Of a stretch of DNA of 64,000 bases, positions 34,371-44,179 are shown one piece after another. This DNA is from Lacinutrix algicola (lineage in GTDB: Bacteria; Bacteroidota; Bacteroidia; Flavobacteriales; Flavobacteriaceae). The position numbers and the translations under genes are program-made. How positions within the stretch are numbered: position 1 is the stretch's first letter; each line of letters opens with the position of its first letter. Below the pieces are notes generated by a model that was given only the letters and a program-made list of their open reading frames with translations, was not told where the DNA came from and made no database searches. Location: the NCBI RefSeq assembly GCF_001418085.1, contig NZ_LIQH01000040.1, forward strand, positions 62,001 to 126,000, read 5' to 3'.

Positions 34371-36874
34371 TGAAACATACATATCACATACACGGAATGA
34401 CTTGCAACGGATGTCGCAGTCATGTGGAAGACACCCTTTCAAAAGTAAAAGGTGTTTTAAAAGTTTCAGTTGATTTAGATCAGGCCGAAGCTACGATAGA
34501 AATGGATTCACATATCGCCTTAGAAATCTTTCAGGAGGCTTTAAAAAACGATGGTGGTCGATACAGCATACATAATTTAGGAGACCATAATCATGCTAAG
34601 GAAAATAGTACCACGTCCGTAGACATAAACAAAGGACAAGGTACAGGTACTTTTTACTGTCCTATGCATTGCGAAGGCGATAAAACCTATGACAAATCTG
34701 GCGATTGCCCAGTATGCGGAATGGATTTAGTGGAAGAACAAAACCTATCAAATACCACAACAACGCAATGGACGTGCCCAATGCATCCTGAAGTTATTAA
34801 AGATGAACCTGGAGCTTGTCCCATTTGCGGAATGGATTTAGTACCATTGGAAGCAGATGCTTCAGCAGAAGATAAAACCTATAATAAACTATTAAAAAAG
34901 TTTTGGATTGCAGTCACTTTTACTGTGCCCATATTTTTAATAGCCATGTCAGAAATGCTCAGCAATAATCCGTTGTATACTGTTTTAGAGCAAAAAACCT
35001 GGCATTGGATCCAGTTTGTATTGTCTATTCCTGTTGTGTTTTATGCCACATGGATGTTCTTTACACGTGCTTGGACTTCAATTAAAACAAGAAACTTTAA
35101 CATGTTTACGCTTATCGGAATAGGTTCTGGTATTGCCTGGTTATTTAGTGTATTCGCTATGTTATTTCCAGACGTATTTCCTATAGATTTTAAAACCGAA
35201 GATGGCAATGTTTTTGTGTATTTTGAAGCTGCAACAGTGATTCTAACCTTAGTATTATTAGGACAACTATTAGAAGCAAAAGCGCATAGTCAAACTAGTG
35301 GAGCAATAAAGGAATTACTAAAATTAGTACCCGCAACCGCAACATTGGTAACAGAAAGTGAAGACAAAGTTATTGCAATTAATAAGATTGAACATGGCAA
35401 TTTATTACGTGTAAAACCAGGAGAGAAAATACCTGTAGATGGTAGTATTGTTGAAGGACAGAGTAGTATTGACGAATCTATGATTACCGGAGAACCTATT
35501 CCTGTTGATAAAGTGGTAGCCGATAAAGTAACCTCAGGAACGATAAATGGCACAAAGTCGTTTGTAATGAAAGTTGAAAAAGTAGGTTCGGAAACATTAC
35601 TGTCTCAAATCATTCATATGGTTAATAACGCCAGTTGCTCTAAAGCACCAATACAGAAACTGGCAGATAAAATTGCTAAGTATTTTGTACCTACCGTATT
35701 ACTAGTTTCTATAATTACCTTTATTCTTTGGGCAGTATTTGGTCCAGAACCAGCGTATGTATTTGCGTTTGTAAATGCCATTGCTGTATTAATTATTGCC
35801 TGTCCTTGTGCTTTAGGGTTAGCAACACCAATGTCTGTTATGGTTGGTGTTGGTAGAGGTGCACAATCTGGTGTATTAATTAAAAATGCAGAAGCTTTAG
35901 AGACAATGAATAAAGTAGATGTCCTTATTGTAGATAAAACGGGAACAATTACAGAAGGAAAACCATCTGTTGAAAAAGTGATTGCTGTTACTAATATTGA
36001 ACAAGAGCTACTACTCCACTACATTGCTTCTTTAAATCAATATAGTGAGCATCCTTTAGCAGAAGCTATTGTCAATTATGGTAAATCAAAACAGGTCGCT
36101 ATTACCAAAGTAAACGATTTTGAAGCAGTAGCAGGAAAAGGCGTTATTGGTACTATTGATAATAAAAAAGTAGCTTTAGGAAATGCTAAATTATTAGAGC
36201 AATACTCTATTTCTATATCAGAAAGTTTAGCTAGTCAAGTAATTACAGAGCAAGAACAAGGAAAAACAGTGTCTTACATCACCGTAGAAAATGAAGCTGT
36301 AGGATATGTTACTATTTTTGATGCCATTAAAAAGACAAGTCAAGAGGCTATAAAACAACTTCAGGACAATGGTATTGAAGTTATTATGCTTACTGGTGAC
36401 AATAAAAACACAGCTAAAGCAGTCGCAGAACAATTAAAACTAAAACACTATAAAGCAGAATGTCTGCCAGAAGATAAACTAAATGAAATAAAAAAATTGC
36501 AACAGCAAGGAAAAGTAGTTGCTATGGCGGGAGATGGTATTAATGATGCACCAGCTTTAGCACAGTCGGACGTTGGTATTGCCATGGGAACAGGAACCGA
36601 TGTTGCTATTGAAAGTGCTACAATTACTTTAGTTAAAGGAGATTTACAAGGCATTGTAAAAGCTAAAAACTTAAGTCATGGTGTGGTTAAAAACATACAA
36701 CAAAACTTGTTTTTTGCTTTTGTTTATAATGTTATCGGTGTACCAATTGCAGCAGGAATATTATATCCATTTTTCGGATTGTTATTATCTCCAATGATTG
36801 CAGCATTAGCAATGAGTTTTAGTTCGGTATCAGTAATAGCCAATGCGTTACGTTTAAGAAATATTAAAATATAG
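34370..36874 (+). CDS. copA: Copper-translocating P1B-type ATPase
   Basis: This inner-membrane Cu+ exporter has 834 residues. An N-terminal HMA domain carries GMTCNGC (Cys12, Cys15). Two heavy-metal-binding zinc-ribbon-like modules follow, YCPMH...CPVCGMDL (about 95-120) and WTCPMHPE...[10 protein letters not shown] (about 134-160). Eight membrane segments include the CPC ion site in [11 protein letters not shown] (about 478). The P domain holds DKTGTITEG (about 522) and the N domain [24 protein letters not shown] (about 722) and the MXXSS-like end [14 protein letters not shown] complete it. It moves cytoplasmic copper to the periplasm, where CusABC can take it out. It is translationally coupled to the outer-membrane factor gene. 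Confidence 0.96.
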   Translation: MKHTYHIHGMTCNGCRSHVEDTLSKVKGVLKVSVDLDQAEATIEMDSHIALEIFQEALKNDGGRYSIHNLGDHNHAKENSTTSVDINKGQGTGTFYCPMHCEGDKTYDKSGDCPVCGMDLVEEQNLSNTTTTQWTCPMHPEVIKDEPGACPICGMDLVPLEADASAEDKTYNKLLKKFWIAVTFTVPIFLIAMSEMLSNNPLYTVLEQKTWHWIQFVLSIPVVFYATWMFFTRAWTSIKTRNFNMFTLIGIGSGIAWLFSVFAMLFPDVFPIDFKTEDGNVFVYFEAATVILTLVLLGQLLEAKAHSQTSGAIKELLKLVPATATLVTESEDKVIAINKIEHGNLLRVKPGEKIPVDGSIVEGQSSIDESMITGEPIPVDKVVADKVTSGTINGTKSFVMKVEKVGSETLLSQIIHMVNNASCSKAPIQKLADKIAKYFVPTVLLVSIITFILWAVFGPEPAYVFAFVNAIAVLIIACPCALGLATPMSVMVGVGRGAQSGVLIKNAEALETMNKVDVLIVDKTGTITEGKPSVEKVIAVTNIEQELLLHYIASLNQYSEHPLAEAIVNYGKSKQVAITKVNDFEAVAGKGVIGTIDNKKVALGNAKLLEQYSISISESLASQVITEQEQGKTVSYITVENEAVGYVTIFDAIKKTSQEAIKQLQDNGIEVIMLTGDNKNTAKAVAEQLKLKHYKAECLPEDKLNEIKKLQQQGKVVAMAGDGINDAPALAQSDVGIAMGTGTDVAIESATITLVKGDLQGIVKAKNLSHGVVKNIQQNLFFAFVYNVIGVPIAAGILYPFFGLLLSPMIAALAMSFSSVSVIANALRLRNIKI

Positions 36875-36878
36875 TCAA

Positions 36879-38648
36879 ATGAAAAAATATATAATTTACA
36901 CAGCAGTATTAGCAGTTGGATTACTACTGGGATGGTTTCTTTTTGGAGGTACTTCTAATACTGAAACAGAACATAAGCATGATAATGCAGCAGAAACTAA
37001 CCAAATGTGGACCTGTTCTATGCATCCACAAATAATGCAACCCGAATCTGGCCCATGCCCTATTTGCGGTATGGATTTAATTCCTGCAGAAAGTAGCGCT
37101 AAAGGGTTATTAGCCGACCAGTTTAAACTATCTGAAAACGCTATGGCATTAGCCAATATTCAAACGTCAATAGTTGGTAATGCTAATACGGAAGATAATG
37201 CTATAACACTATCAGGTAAAATTGTAGAAAATGAAGACAATACAGCCATACAACCTGCACATTTTGACGGAAGAATAGAAAAATTATATGTCAAGTCTTT
37301 AGGCGAAAAGGTTAATAAAGGACAAGCTATTGCTAAAATTTATTCGGCAGCTTTAATCGCAGCACAGCAAGAATTGATAACGACGTATAGTATTAGAGCA
37401 TCCCAGCCACAGTTATACAAAGCAGTACAAAACAAGTTTAAAAACTGGAAAATTCATGGTTCTCAATTAGACGACGTTTTAAAAACGGGACAAGTAAAAA
37501 CAAGTTTTACAATCTATTCTCATGTGTCTGGTGTTGTAACAGAAATAGCAGTGAGTGATGGTGCACATATCATGGATGGAAAACCCATTTTTAAAGTTTC
37601 TAATTTAGCAACAGTTTGGGCGAACTTTGATGTGTATGAAAATCAAATTAGTCAATTCAAAAAAGGACAAAATATTGACGTTGTGACTAATGCTTACGTG
37701 AATAAAGTATTTAAAGGCACTGTAGATTTTATAGATCCTATTTTAGATACTAGAACTAGAACTGTAAAATTACGAGTAGTACTTAATAACAAAGGCCAAA
37801 TATTAAAACCTGGTCTATTTGTAGAAGGGAAAATAAAAGGAATCACCGCAAGTAAATCCGATGCTTTATCTATACCAACAACAGCCGTTTTATGGACAGG
37901 AAAACGCTCTGTAGTCTATATTAAATCGAAACCTAATGAACCTGTTTTTGAAATGCGAGAAATTACATTAGGTACTCAAATTGGTGATAAGTATCAAGTT
38001 TTAGAAGGTTTAAACGCTGGTGATGAAGTGGTAACCAACGGAACCTTTACAGTAGATGCTGCTGCACAGTTACAAGGCAAAAAATCTATGATGAATAAAA
38101 AAGGAGGCAAAGTTATGACGGGACATGAAGGCCATTTAGGAATGGAAACTACCACAAATACAACGCGTCAAAAAGGAGCTAATACGGAACGAATAGACGT
38201 TTCAAAACAATTTCAGAATCAATTAAAAGTCGTCTTTAATGATTATATCCAATTGAAAGAGGCTTTACTTAAAGACGATATAAACATTATTAAAGCAGAA
38301 TCAAAACAACTATTGAATGATTTGCCTAAAGTAGACATGACATTACTAACAAATCAAGAGGCTCATAAACAATGGATGTCACTTGAAAAAGAACTAAAAT
38401 CTGTTACTACGCTACTTTCGAACACTTCTGAAATTGAAGATTTAAGAGGGCATTTTAAAGATCTGTCTTCAAAATTAACAGAGGTAATTGAAGTTTTTGG
38501 AATAAACGAAAAAGTATATCACCAGTTTTGTCCAATGGGAGACAACAATAAAGGTGTGTATTGGCTGAGTAAAAAGGAAAATGTGATTAATCCTTATTTT
38601 GGAGGTAAAATGCTGACTTGTGGAGAAGTAAGACAAGTAATTGAATAA
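36879..38648 (+). CDS. cusB: CusB-type periplasmic adaptor with DUF3347 domain
   Basis: This 589-residue membrane-fusion protein starts with a single membrane anchor (about 3-24). A heavy-metal-binding module MWTCSMHPQ...[12 protein letters not shown] (about 43-71) is like those in CopA. The CusB-type lipoyl/barrel core (about 110-400, ending VLEGLNAGDEVVTNGTFTVDAAAQL) is next, followed by a His/Met/Lys-rich linker (MMNKKGGKVMTGHEGHLGMET). The C-terminal DUF3347 domain (about 445-589) contains VYHQFCPMGDNNKGVYWLS and ends in GKMLTCGEVRQVIE. The extra Cys/Met/His-rich parts probably receive periplasmic copper. It starts 4 bp after copA. Confidence 0.93.
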   Translation: MKKYIIYTAVLAVGLLLGWFLFGGTSNTETEHKHDNAAETNQMWTCSMHPQIMQPESGPCPICGMDLIPAESSAKGLLADQFKLSENAMALANIQTSIVGNANTEDNAITLSGKIVENEDNTAIQPAHFDGRIEKLYVKSLGEKVNKGQAIAKIYSAALIAAQQELITTYSIRASQPQLYKAVQNKFKNWKIHGSQLDDVLKTGQVKTSFTIYSHVSGVVTEIAVSDGAHIMDGKPIFKVSNLATVWANFDVYENQISQFKKGQNIDVVTNAYVNKVFKGTVDFIDPILDTRTRTVKLRVVLNNKGQILKPGLFVEGKIKGITASKSDALSIPTTAVLWTGKRSVVYIKSKPNEPVFEMREITLGTQIGDKYQVLEGLNAGDEVVTNGTFTVDAAAQLQGKKSMMNKKGGKVMTGHEGHLGMETTTNTTRQKGANTERIDVSKQFQNQLKVVFNDYIQLKEALLKDDINIIKAESKQLLNDLPKVDMTLLTNQEAHKQWMSLEKELKSVTTLLSNTSEIEDLRGHFKDLSSKLTEVIEVFGINEKVYHQFCPMGDNNKGVYWLSKKENVINPYFGGKMLTCGEVRQVIE

Positions 38649-38679
38649 TGAATAAATATTAACAATTAAATTTAAAACA

Positions 38680-39117
38680 ATGAAAAAAGTAATTTTAAGT
38701 CTAGCTATTATGACTACATTAGGTTTAGTAAGTTGTAAAAATGAAACTAAACAAGAAACAGAAACAACAACCGAAGTCTCTAAAAATATGGCCAATGCAG
38801 ATGTTTCTTTTGGTGTAAGAGGAAATTGCGGTATGTGTAAAAGCACAATCGAAAAGGCTGCAAATAAAGTAGAAGGTGTCGCAAATGCCGTTTGGGATGT
38901 TGAAAAAAAGAAAATTGATGTCGCTTTTGATGATGCTAAAACAGACGCTATATCAATACACAATGCTATTGCTGCTTCTGGTTACGATACAGATATGGTT
39001 TTAGCTAGTGAAGATGCTTACAAAGGTTTACCTGATTGTTGTAAGTATGAACACGATATGGTAATGAATCAGTCTAGTGAAATGAAAGTAGAAGACCATT
39101 CTAATCACGATCATTAA
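38680..39117 (+). CDS. Heavy-metal-associated (HMA) lipoprotein
   Basis: The lipoprotein signal MKKVILSLAIMTTLGLVSC has a lipobox Cys19, followed by a Glu/Thr-rich linker. An HMA domain (about 45-110) carries GNCGMCKSTIEKAANKVEGV, where the usual MxCxxC is NCGMC. The tail contains a CC pair (LPDCCKYEHD) and a His-rich end (DHSNHDH). It is probably a periplasmic copper chaperone or buffer anchored in a membrane, passing metal to CusB or CusC. It is the last gene of the plus-strand copper cluster, with a terminator just after it. Confidence 0.88.
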   Translation: MKKVILSLAIMTTLGLVSCKNETKQETETTTEVSKNMANADVSFGVRGNCGMCKSTIEKAANKVEGVANAVWDVEKKKIDVAFDDAKTDAISIHNAIAASGYDTDMVLASEDAYKGLPDCCKYEHDMVMNQSSEMKVEDHSNHDH

Positions 39118-39125
39118 TATTATAG

Positions 39126-39158
39126 AGCCTATCAAACATAATACTTTGGTAGGCTTTT
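39126..39158 (+). terminator. Terminator of the copper cluster
   Basis: An 11-bp stem (39126-39136 with 39145-39155, one G-T pair) is followed by Ts on the plus strand, 8 bp after the HMA lipoprotein stop. Confidence 0.8.
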
Positions 39159-39183
39159 AGAAAACCACTTTAATTACTTAAAA

Positions 39184-39217
39184 AGAAAAAAGCTTTATGA
39201 AAATTTCATAAAGCTTT
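39184..39217 (-). terminator. Terminator of the polyol operon
   Basis: A nearly uninterrupted palindrome with 14-bp arms (39189-39202 with 39204-39217) is followed on the minus strand by a T-rich tract. It lies 41 bp past the kinase stop. It may also act on the plus strand as back-up for the copper cluster. Confidence 0.75.
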
Positions 39218-39258
39218 AAACTTGCTATCAATCTTTATACAGATTGCACTAAAATTAG

Positions 39259-40140
39259 CTAGGGAAAAATAAAATTATTAATATCTTCTGTTTTAATTTC
39301 TGGGTTTGCACCTTCACTACCTGCAACTAAAGCGCCAATAGCACATGCGAAATTTATGGCTTCTTGTGGATCATCTCCATTAATTAATTTACTAATTAAT
39401 GTTGCTAAAAACGAATCTCCAGCACCAACAGTATCTACAACCTCAATTTGATAACCACTATTATAATAGTAAGTATCCTTATACAGTAAAATAGCTCCGT
39501 GCCTTCCTTTTGTAACACAAATAGTTTCGGTGTTAGTATACTCTGCAATAAACTTCATGTTTTGCTCTAAAGAATGCGTTTTAGAATTTACCATTCCTCC
39601 TATTTCGAAAATCTCATCATCATTAAATTTAATGAAATTTGCCTCATTCATTAAGTGATTTAAAACATCTATAGTATAATATGGCTCTCTTAAATTAACA
39701 TCGAATATTTTATATTTTGCTAGTTTTAAAAGTTCATATAAAGTATCTCTTGAAGTATCATCTCTTGCTATTAAACTTCCGTAGATAAAAGCATCTGCTT
39801 GATTTGTTGCTTTTTTAGTATTCTCATTTATTTGAATATTATCCCATGCACAAGGAAATTTAATATCATAAGAAGCCGATCCTTTTTGATTAAGCATGAC
39901 TTTTACTTTTCCTGTTTTAAATTTTTTATCAACTTGTAAATTATCAATATTTACACCATGATCTTCAATATATGCTTCTATTTTCTTTCCTTTTTTGTCA
40001 TTTCCTATGCTACTAATAATAGAGACATTGTTGTTTAATGATTGTAATCTTAAAGCAACGTTTAGAGGCGCACCTCCTATTTTTTTATGTGTTGGAAAAA
40101 CATCCCATAGTACTTCGCCAAAGCAAACTATCTTTTTCAT
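39259..40140 (-). CDS. PfkB-family carbohydrate kinase, fructokinase-like
   Basis: This 293-residue ribokinase-fold sugar kinase phosphorylates a ketose, most likely fructose to fructose 6-phosphate given its neighbours. The N-terminal KKIVCFGEVLWDVFPTHKKIGGAPLNVA carries the substrate loop (Gly-Gly-Ala-Pro-x-Asn). The C-terminal PfkB signature DTVGAGDSFLATLI (about 233-246) holds the catalytic Asp. ATP-binding residues follow in AINFACAIGALVAGSEGANP. It begins exactly where the dehydrogenase gene stops, with no gap, and is the last gene of the polyol operon. Confidence 0.9.
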   Translation of the reverse strand: MKKIVCFGEVLWDVFPTHKKIGGAPLNVALRLQSLNNNVSIISSIGNDKKGKKIEAYIEDHGVNIDNLQVDKKFKTGKVKVMLNQKGSASYDIKFPCAWDNIQINENTKKATNQADAFIYGSLIARDDTSRDTLYELLKLAKYKIFDVNLREPYYTIDVLNHLMNEANFIKFNDDEIFEIGGMVNSKTHSLEQNMKFIAEYTNTETICVTKGRHGAILLYKDTYYYNSGYQIEVVDTVGAGDSFLATLISKLINGDDPQEAINFACAIGALVAGSEGANPEIKTEDINNFIFP

Positions 40141-41637
40141 TTAAATTTCGTTTAAAACATTACTATTAATATCCATTACAGATTTTTCAACTCCATTAGC
40201 AACAATATTTTTGTATGCATTGGTATATGCTTCTAAAAAAGTTTTCTCGTTTTTAAGTTGACCAAAAACTGATTCGATTTCTAAAAATACTTTTGGATTA
40301 TTTACTGCCATTTTTGCTTTTTCATTTAATTGCAATTCCATAGCATCTTTAATTATTAAAGGCCTACCGTTTTCATCGTTTCCTAAACTATAAATTGCCC
40401 AAGCAGCAACTATAAAAGCAGCTAATTCTAAAGTACCATTACCTTTTAATTGTGCATTAACAGTTGGTAAAACAAAAATTGGGAACTTAGCAGAACTCTC
40501 TGAACAAATACGATCTATTTGGTCTTTAATGTTTATGTTTCCAAATCTTTCTAATAAAGAATGTTTGTACTCCTTTAAGTTAATACCATCTAAATCACCT
40601 AAAGTTGGTGTAACTTCAGTATCCATATAGTTATTTAAAAAAGCACTTATATTTGGATTATTAACGGCCTCATCTATGGTAGAATATCCTACTAATGCTC
40701 CAAGAATACCTAATACAGAATGCCCTGCATTTAATAGACTAAGCTTCATTTTCTCGTAAGGTTCTACATTTTCAACAAATTGAGCTCCAACAGTTTCCCA
40801 AGCCGGTCTTCCTACAATAAAATCATCTTCAATAACCCATTGTTTAAATGGTTCGCAAACTACTGGCCAAGCATCATGTACTCCCGTAGTTTTAATTAAA
40901 TTTAATATATCGTTAGGTGCTGTTGCTGGCGTAATTCTGTCTACCATTGCATTTGGAAAAGATACATTAGATTCTATCCATACTACCAAACTAGGTTCTG
41001 CTTTACCAACATAACTAAGTAACATTGTTTTAGTCATGTGTCCATTGCCCTGAATATTATCGCAAGATTGGATAGTTACACCATTTAAACCGCGTTCTTT
41101 TCTTAATTTTAACGCTTGTGTTAAATAACCAAAAATCGTTTTTGGCGCTTCAGGATGCTCTAAATCATGTTGAATTAAAGAGTTACCAAAATCGAATGCT
41201 TTTGTAGCCTCATTGTAATTATAACCACCTTCTGTAATGGTTAGTGATATAATTTTAACTTCCGGACTTGCCATTTTTTCAACAACAGCAATTGGATTTT
41301 CTGGAGCATACAAATACTCTACTATAGAACCAATAACACGATTAGTATGTGTACCATCTAATTCTTTTACAATTAAAGTATACAAGCCATTTTGCTCTTT
41401 TAATGTATTATAAATTCTGGCATCAAAATTTAATAATGCAATACCACAAATTCCCCAATCTGTAATAGATTGATCGTGCAATAATTGATCTGTATAAAAA
41501 GCTTCGTGCGATCTATGAAAACCACCAATACCGACATGTACAATACCTGTTTTAATTTTAGTTCTATCGTATTGAGGTATTGTAATTCTTTCAGAAATAC
41601 TAGAAAGATTTTCAGAATTTAATTTGTAATTTTTCAT
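40141..41637 (-). CDS. Mannitol 2-dehydrogenase-family polyol dehydrogenase
   Basis: This 498-residue NAD-dependent long-chain polyol dehydrogenase oxidises a polyol such as D-mannitol (or arabinitol/sorbitol) to the ketose. The N-terminal Rossmann segment TGIVHVGIGGFHRSHEAFYTDQ (about 32-53), the NIQGNGH segment (about 192-198) and the catalytic Lys-x5-Asn-x2-His pattern KLSLLNAGHS (about 293-302) are all present. The family also includes fructuronate and tagaturonate reductases. The fructokinase-type neighbour and the sugar ABC importer favour mannitol-like polyols, but the exact substrate is inferred. Confidence 0.87.
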   Translation of the reverse strand: MKNYKLNSENLSSISERITIPQYDRTKIKTGIVHVGIGGFHRSHEAFYTDQLLHDQSITDWGICGIALLNFDARIYNTLKEQNGLYTLIVKELDGTHTNRVIGSIVEYLYAPENPIAVVEKMASPEVKIISLTITEGGYNYNEATKAFDFGNSLIQHDLEHPEAPKTIFGYLTQALKLRKERGLNGVTIQSCDNIQGNGHMTKTMLLSYVGKAEPSLVVWIESNVSFPNAMVDRITPATAPNDILNLIKTTGVHDAWPVVCEPFKQWVIEDDFIVGRPAWETVGAQFVENVEPYEKMKLSLLNAGHSVLGILGALVGYSTIDEAVNNPNISAFLNNYMDTEVTPTLGDLDGINLKEYKHSLLERFGNINIKDQIDRICSESSAKFPIFVLPTVNAQLKGNGTLELAAFIVAAWAIYSLGNDENGRPLIIKDAMELQLNEKAKMAVNNPKVFLEIESVFGQLKNEKTFLEAYTNAYKNIVANGVEKSVMDINSNVLNEI

Positions 41638-41650
41638 CTTAATAATTTAA

Positions 41651-42619
41651 TTATTTGCTTTCAAATCTTTGAAGTAATACGGCAAATATGATAATAGCTC
41701 CTTTTACTACTTGTTGTGGATATGACGGTACATTTAATAAGTTTAATATGTTTCCTATTAATCCTAAAATAAGCACGCCCATTAATGTGTTTATAGCTGT
41801 TCCTCTACCTCCATTTAGACTAGCACCACCAATAACAACGGCTGCAATGGCATCTAGCTCCCAAGACATACCCATGTTTGGTGATCCTAAATTAGTTCTA
41901 GACGCTACAATTATAGCCGCAGTAGCAGCCAAAGCTCCTGAAATAGCGTACACTAAAAACTTATATTTATTAACTTTTATTCCTGATAAGCGTGAGGCTT
42001 CTTCATTACTACCAATAGCTATAATTAATCTTCCAAACACATTATAACGTAGCATAACCATGGTTGCGATTACAATTATAAAAAATACAATAGCAATATT
42101 AGGAATCCCTAAAGTGGAATTATTTGCGAAGTTTGACATAAACACACCGCCAGCAGTTTTAAACGTTACCGGAGATCCTTTTGCGTATATAAAACCTAAA
42201 CCTCTAGCAATAGTCATTAATGCTAATGTTGCGACAAATGGTGCCATTTTTTGATAAGCGACGAGGTAACCAGAAACACTACCTAAACCAAAACCAATAG
42301 CAATAGTAAGCACAATAGCCAATGGTAATATGACTAAGTTTATTAGAATTGCGAACGTAACCGCTAGCAAAGCTACCATGGAACCTACCGATAGATCGAT
42401 TCCTCCTGTTAAAATTACAAGCAGCATACCAATACTAATAATACCTATACCTGAAACTTGTTTTAATAAATTTGAAAGGTTTACTGAAGTGAAAAACACA
42501 TCGGATATTAATGCTGAAAAGATAACTAGTATAATAAAAATGAATATAGTATTATACTTTACTAAAAACTTAAGAATACCACCTGGGCTGCTAAGTTGTT
42601 GTTTTAATGTTAAAGCCAT
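41651..42619 (-). CDS. Ribose/polyol-type ABC transporter permease
   Basis: This RbsC-family inner-membrane permease of 322 residues has about 8-10 hydrophobic helices. GIDLSVGSMVALLAVTFAI (about 72-90), GNEEASRLSGIKVNKYKFLVYAISGALAA (the EAA-like coupling loop, about 203-231) and AIAAVVIGGASLNGGRGT (about 258-275) mark the family. It forms a homodimer with the double ATPase and receives substrate from the binding protein. ABC sugar importers of this class are less usual in Flavobacteriia, which rely mostly on SusCD systems. Confidence 0.93.
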   Translation of the reverse strand: MALTLKQQLSSPGGILKFLVKYNTIFIFIILVIFSALISDVFFTSVNLSNLLKQVSGIGIISIGMLLVILTGGIDLSVGSMVALLAVTFAILINLVILPLAIVLTIAIGFGLGSVSGYLVAYQKMAPFVATLALMTIARGLGFIYAKGSPVTFKTAGGVFMSNFANNSTLGIPNIAIVFFIIVIATMVMLRYNVFGRLIIAIGSNEEASRLSGIKVNKYKFLVYAISGALAATAAIIVASRTNLGSPNMGMSWELDAIAAVVIGGASLNGGRGTAINTLMGVLILGLIGNILNLLNVPSYPQQVVKGAIIIFAVLLQRFESK

Positions 42620-42637
42620 AACGTGAAATTTTTAATA

Positions 42638-44161
42638 TTAATTGTGTTGTTTTAATGCTTTACCAATTGAGTAACGCAGTATGTTTTCTTCTGAAAATTG
42701 TTCTTTTTGTAATTCGCCATAAATAGTACCTTCATGCATTACAAGAATACGGTCCGAAATACCCATTATTTCTGGCATATCTGATGATATTACAACCACA
42801 CCAACACCTTTTTTAGCGACTTCATTTATTAGGTTGTAGATTTCTATTTTAGCACCAACATCTACTCCTCTAGTTGGCTCATCAATAAAAATGACCTTAC
42901 TATCTATACTTAACCATTTGGCTAAGGCTACTTTTTGCTGATTTCCACCACTTAGGTTTTTAACATCAACCTCAGAACTTGGTGTTTTTATGTTTAACTT
43001 ATCAATTAAACCCAACACTTTTTTATACTCATTGTCCACATTAATAAAGCCTAGTTTTCCTGAAATGGATTTAAAATTAGTTACACTAACATTTCTTCTA
43101 ATAGATAATGGTAAAAACACACCTTCTTCCTTTCTATCTTCAGACACAAAGCCTATTTGATGTGCAGCAGCATCTACCGGAGATTTTGTTTTAATTTCTT
43201 TTCCATTTAGAATTAAAGTTCCAGATTTCTTTTTGTCTGCTCCAAAAATAAGTTTCGCAGTTTCTGTTCTTCCGCTTCCTCCTAATCCAGCAATACCAAG
43301 CACTTCGCCTGGGCGTACTGAAAAAGAAACATCATGAACTATAGTATCTTTTGCTGTTAGGTTCTTAACTTCAAAAATAGGTTCTGCTCCAATTTCTACA
43401 TTTCTTGCAGGAAACAAATCTTTTAATTCGCGACCAATCATTAAACGTATAATGCCATCGGTATCTGTATCTTTTACAGCCATGGTTCCAGTATCCACTC
43501 CATCTCTAAGCACTGTAATAGAATCTGCTATTTTAATGATCTCGTCTAAATGATGAGAAATGTATATTATTGAAATTCCTTGATCTCGTAATCTAAAAAG
43601 ATTATCGAACAACTTTTTAGTATCTGTAGGATCAAAAACAGTTGTAGGCTCATCTAAAACTAAAACTTTAGTGTCTTCAGACAATGCTTTTGCAATTTCG
43701 ACCACTTGTTTTTGAACAATACTTAAATTTCTAACTTTTGCAGAAGCATCAATTGTAAATCCTAAAGAATCAATTAATTCTTGAGCATCTTTGGTGATTT
43801 TGTCCCAATTCATCCAAAATTTACTTGCACCTAATTTGTGTAAATAAATGTTTTCGGCAACAGACAAATCATTTACTAAAGACAGTTCTTGATACACTAC
43901 ACTAATTCCTAAAACTTGACCTTCGTGCGTGTTTTTTGGATTAATTTCTTCACCATTTAAACGTACTGTACCAGAATCTTTATGGTGTACACCACTTAAT
44001 ATTTTTATAAGTGTAGATTTTCCTGCTCCGTTTTCACCTAATAAAGCATGAATTTCTCCAGACTTTACTTTTAAAGTCACATCTTTAAGTACTGAAACAA
44101 CACCAAAACTTTTGGATATTCCAGACATTTCAAGACGATATTCATTTTCTGAATTTTTCAT
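42638..44161 (-). CDS. Ribose/polyol-type ABC transporter double ATPase
   Basis: This RbsA/XylG-type ATP-binding protein of 507 residues has two fused ABC domains. Domain 1 has Walker A GENGAGKST (about 39-47), the degenerate signature LSIVQKQVVEIAKAL and Walker B VLVLDEPTT. Domain 2 has the relaxed Walker A GLGGSGRTE, LSGGNQQKVALAKWL (about 393-407) and IFIDEPTRGVDVGAK. This asymmetric pair is typical of the CUT2 class of carbohydrate importers. Gaps of 18 bp on both sides show it is within the operon. Confidence 0.95.
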   Translation of the reverse strand: MKNSENEYRLEMSGISKSFGVVSVLKDVTLKVKSGEIHALLGENGAGKSTLIKILSGVHHKDSGTVRLNGEEINPKNTHEGQVLGISVVYQELSLVNDLSVAENIYLHKLGASKFWMNWDKITKDAQELIDSLGFTIDASAKVRNLSIVQKQVVEIAKALSEDTKVLVLDEPTTVFDPTDTKKLFDNLFRLRDQGISIIYISHHLDEIIKIADSITVLRDGVDTGTMAVKDTDTDGIIRLMIGRELKDLFPARNVEIGAEPIFEVKNLTAKDTIVHDVSFSVRPGEVLGIAGLGGSGRTETAKLIFGADKKKSGTLILNGKEIKTKSPVDAAAHQIGFVSEDRKEEGVFLPLSIRRNVSVTNFKSISGKLGFINVDNEYKKVLGLIDKLNIKTPSSEVDVKNLSGGNQQKVALAKWLSIDSKVIFIDEPTRGVDVGAKIEIYNLINEVAKKGVGVVVISSDMPEIMGISDRILVMHEGTIYGELQKEQFSEENILRYSIGKALKQHN

Positions 44162-44179
44162 ATCAATGGATATTAACTA

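Noticed and set aside
38475-38963. 162-residue open frame opposite the end of cusB and the HMA gene
   Set aside because: Antisense to two well-supported genes and without recognisable features.
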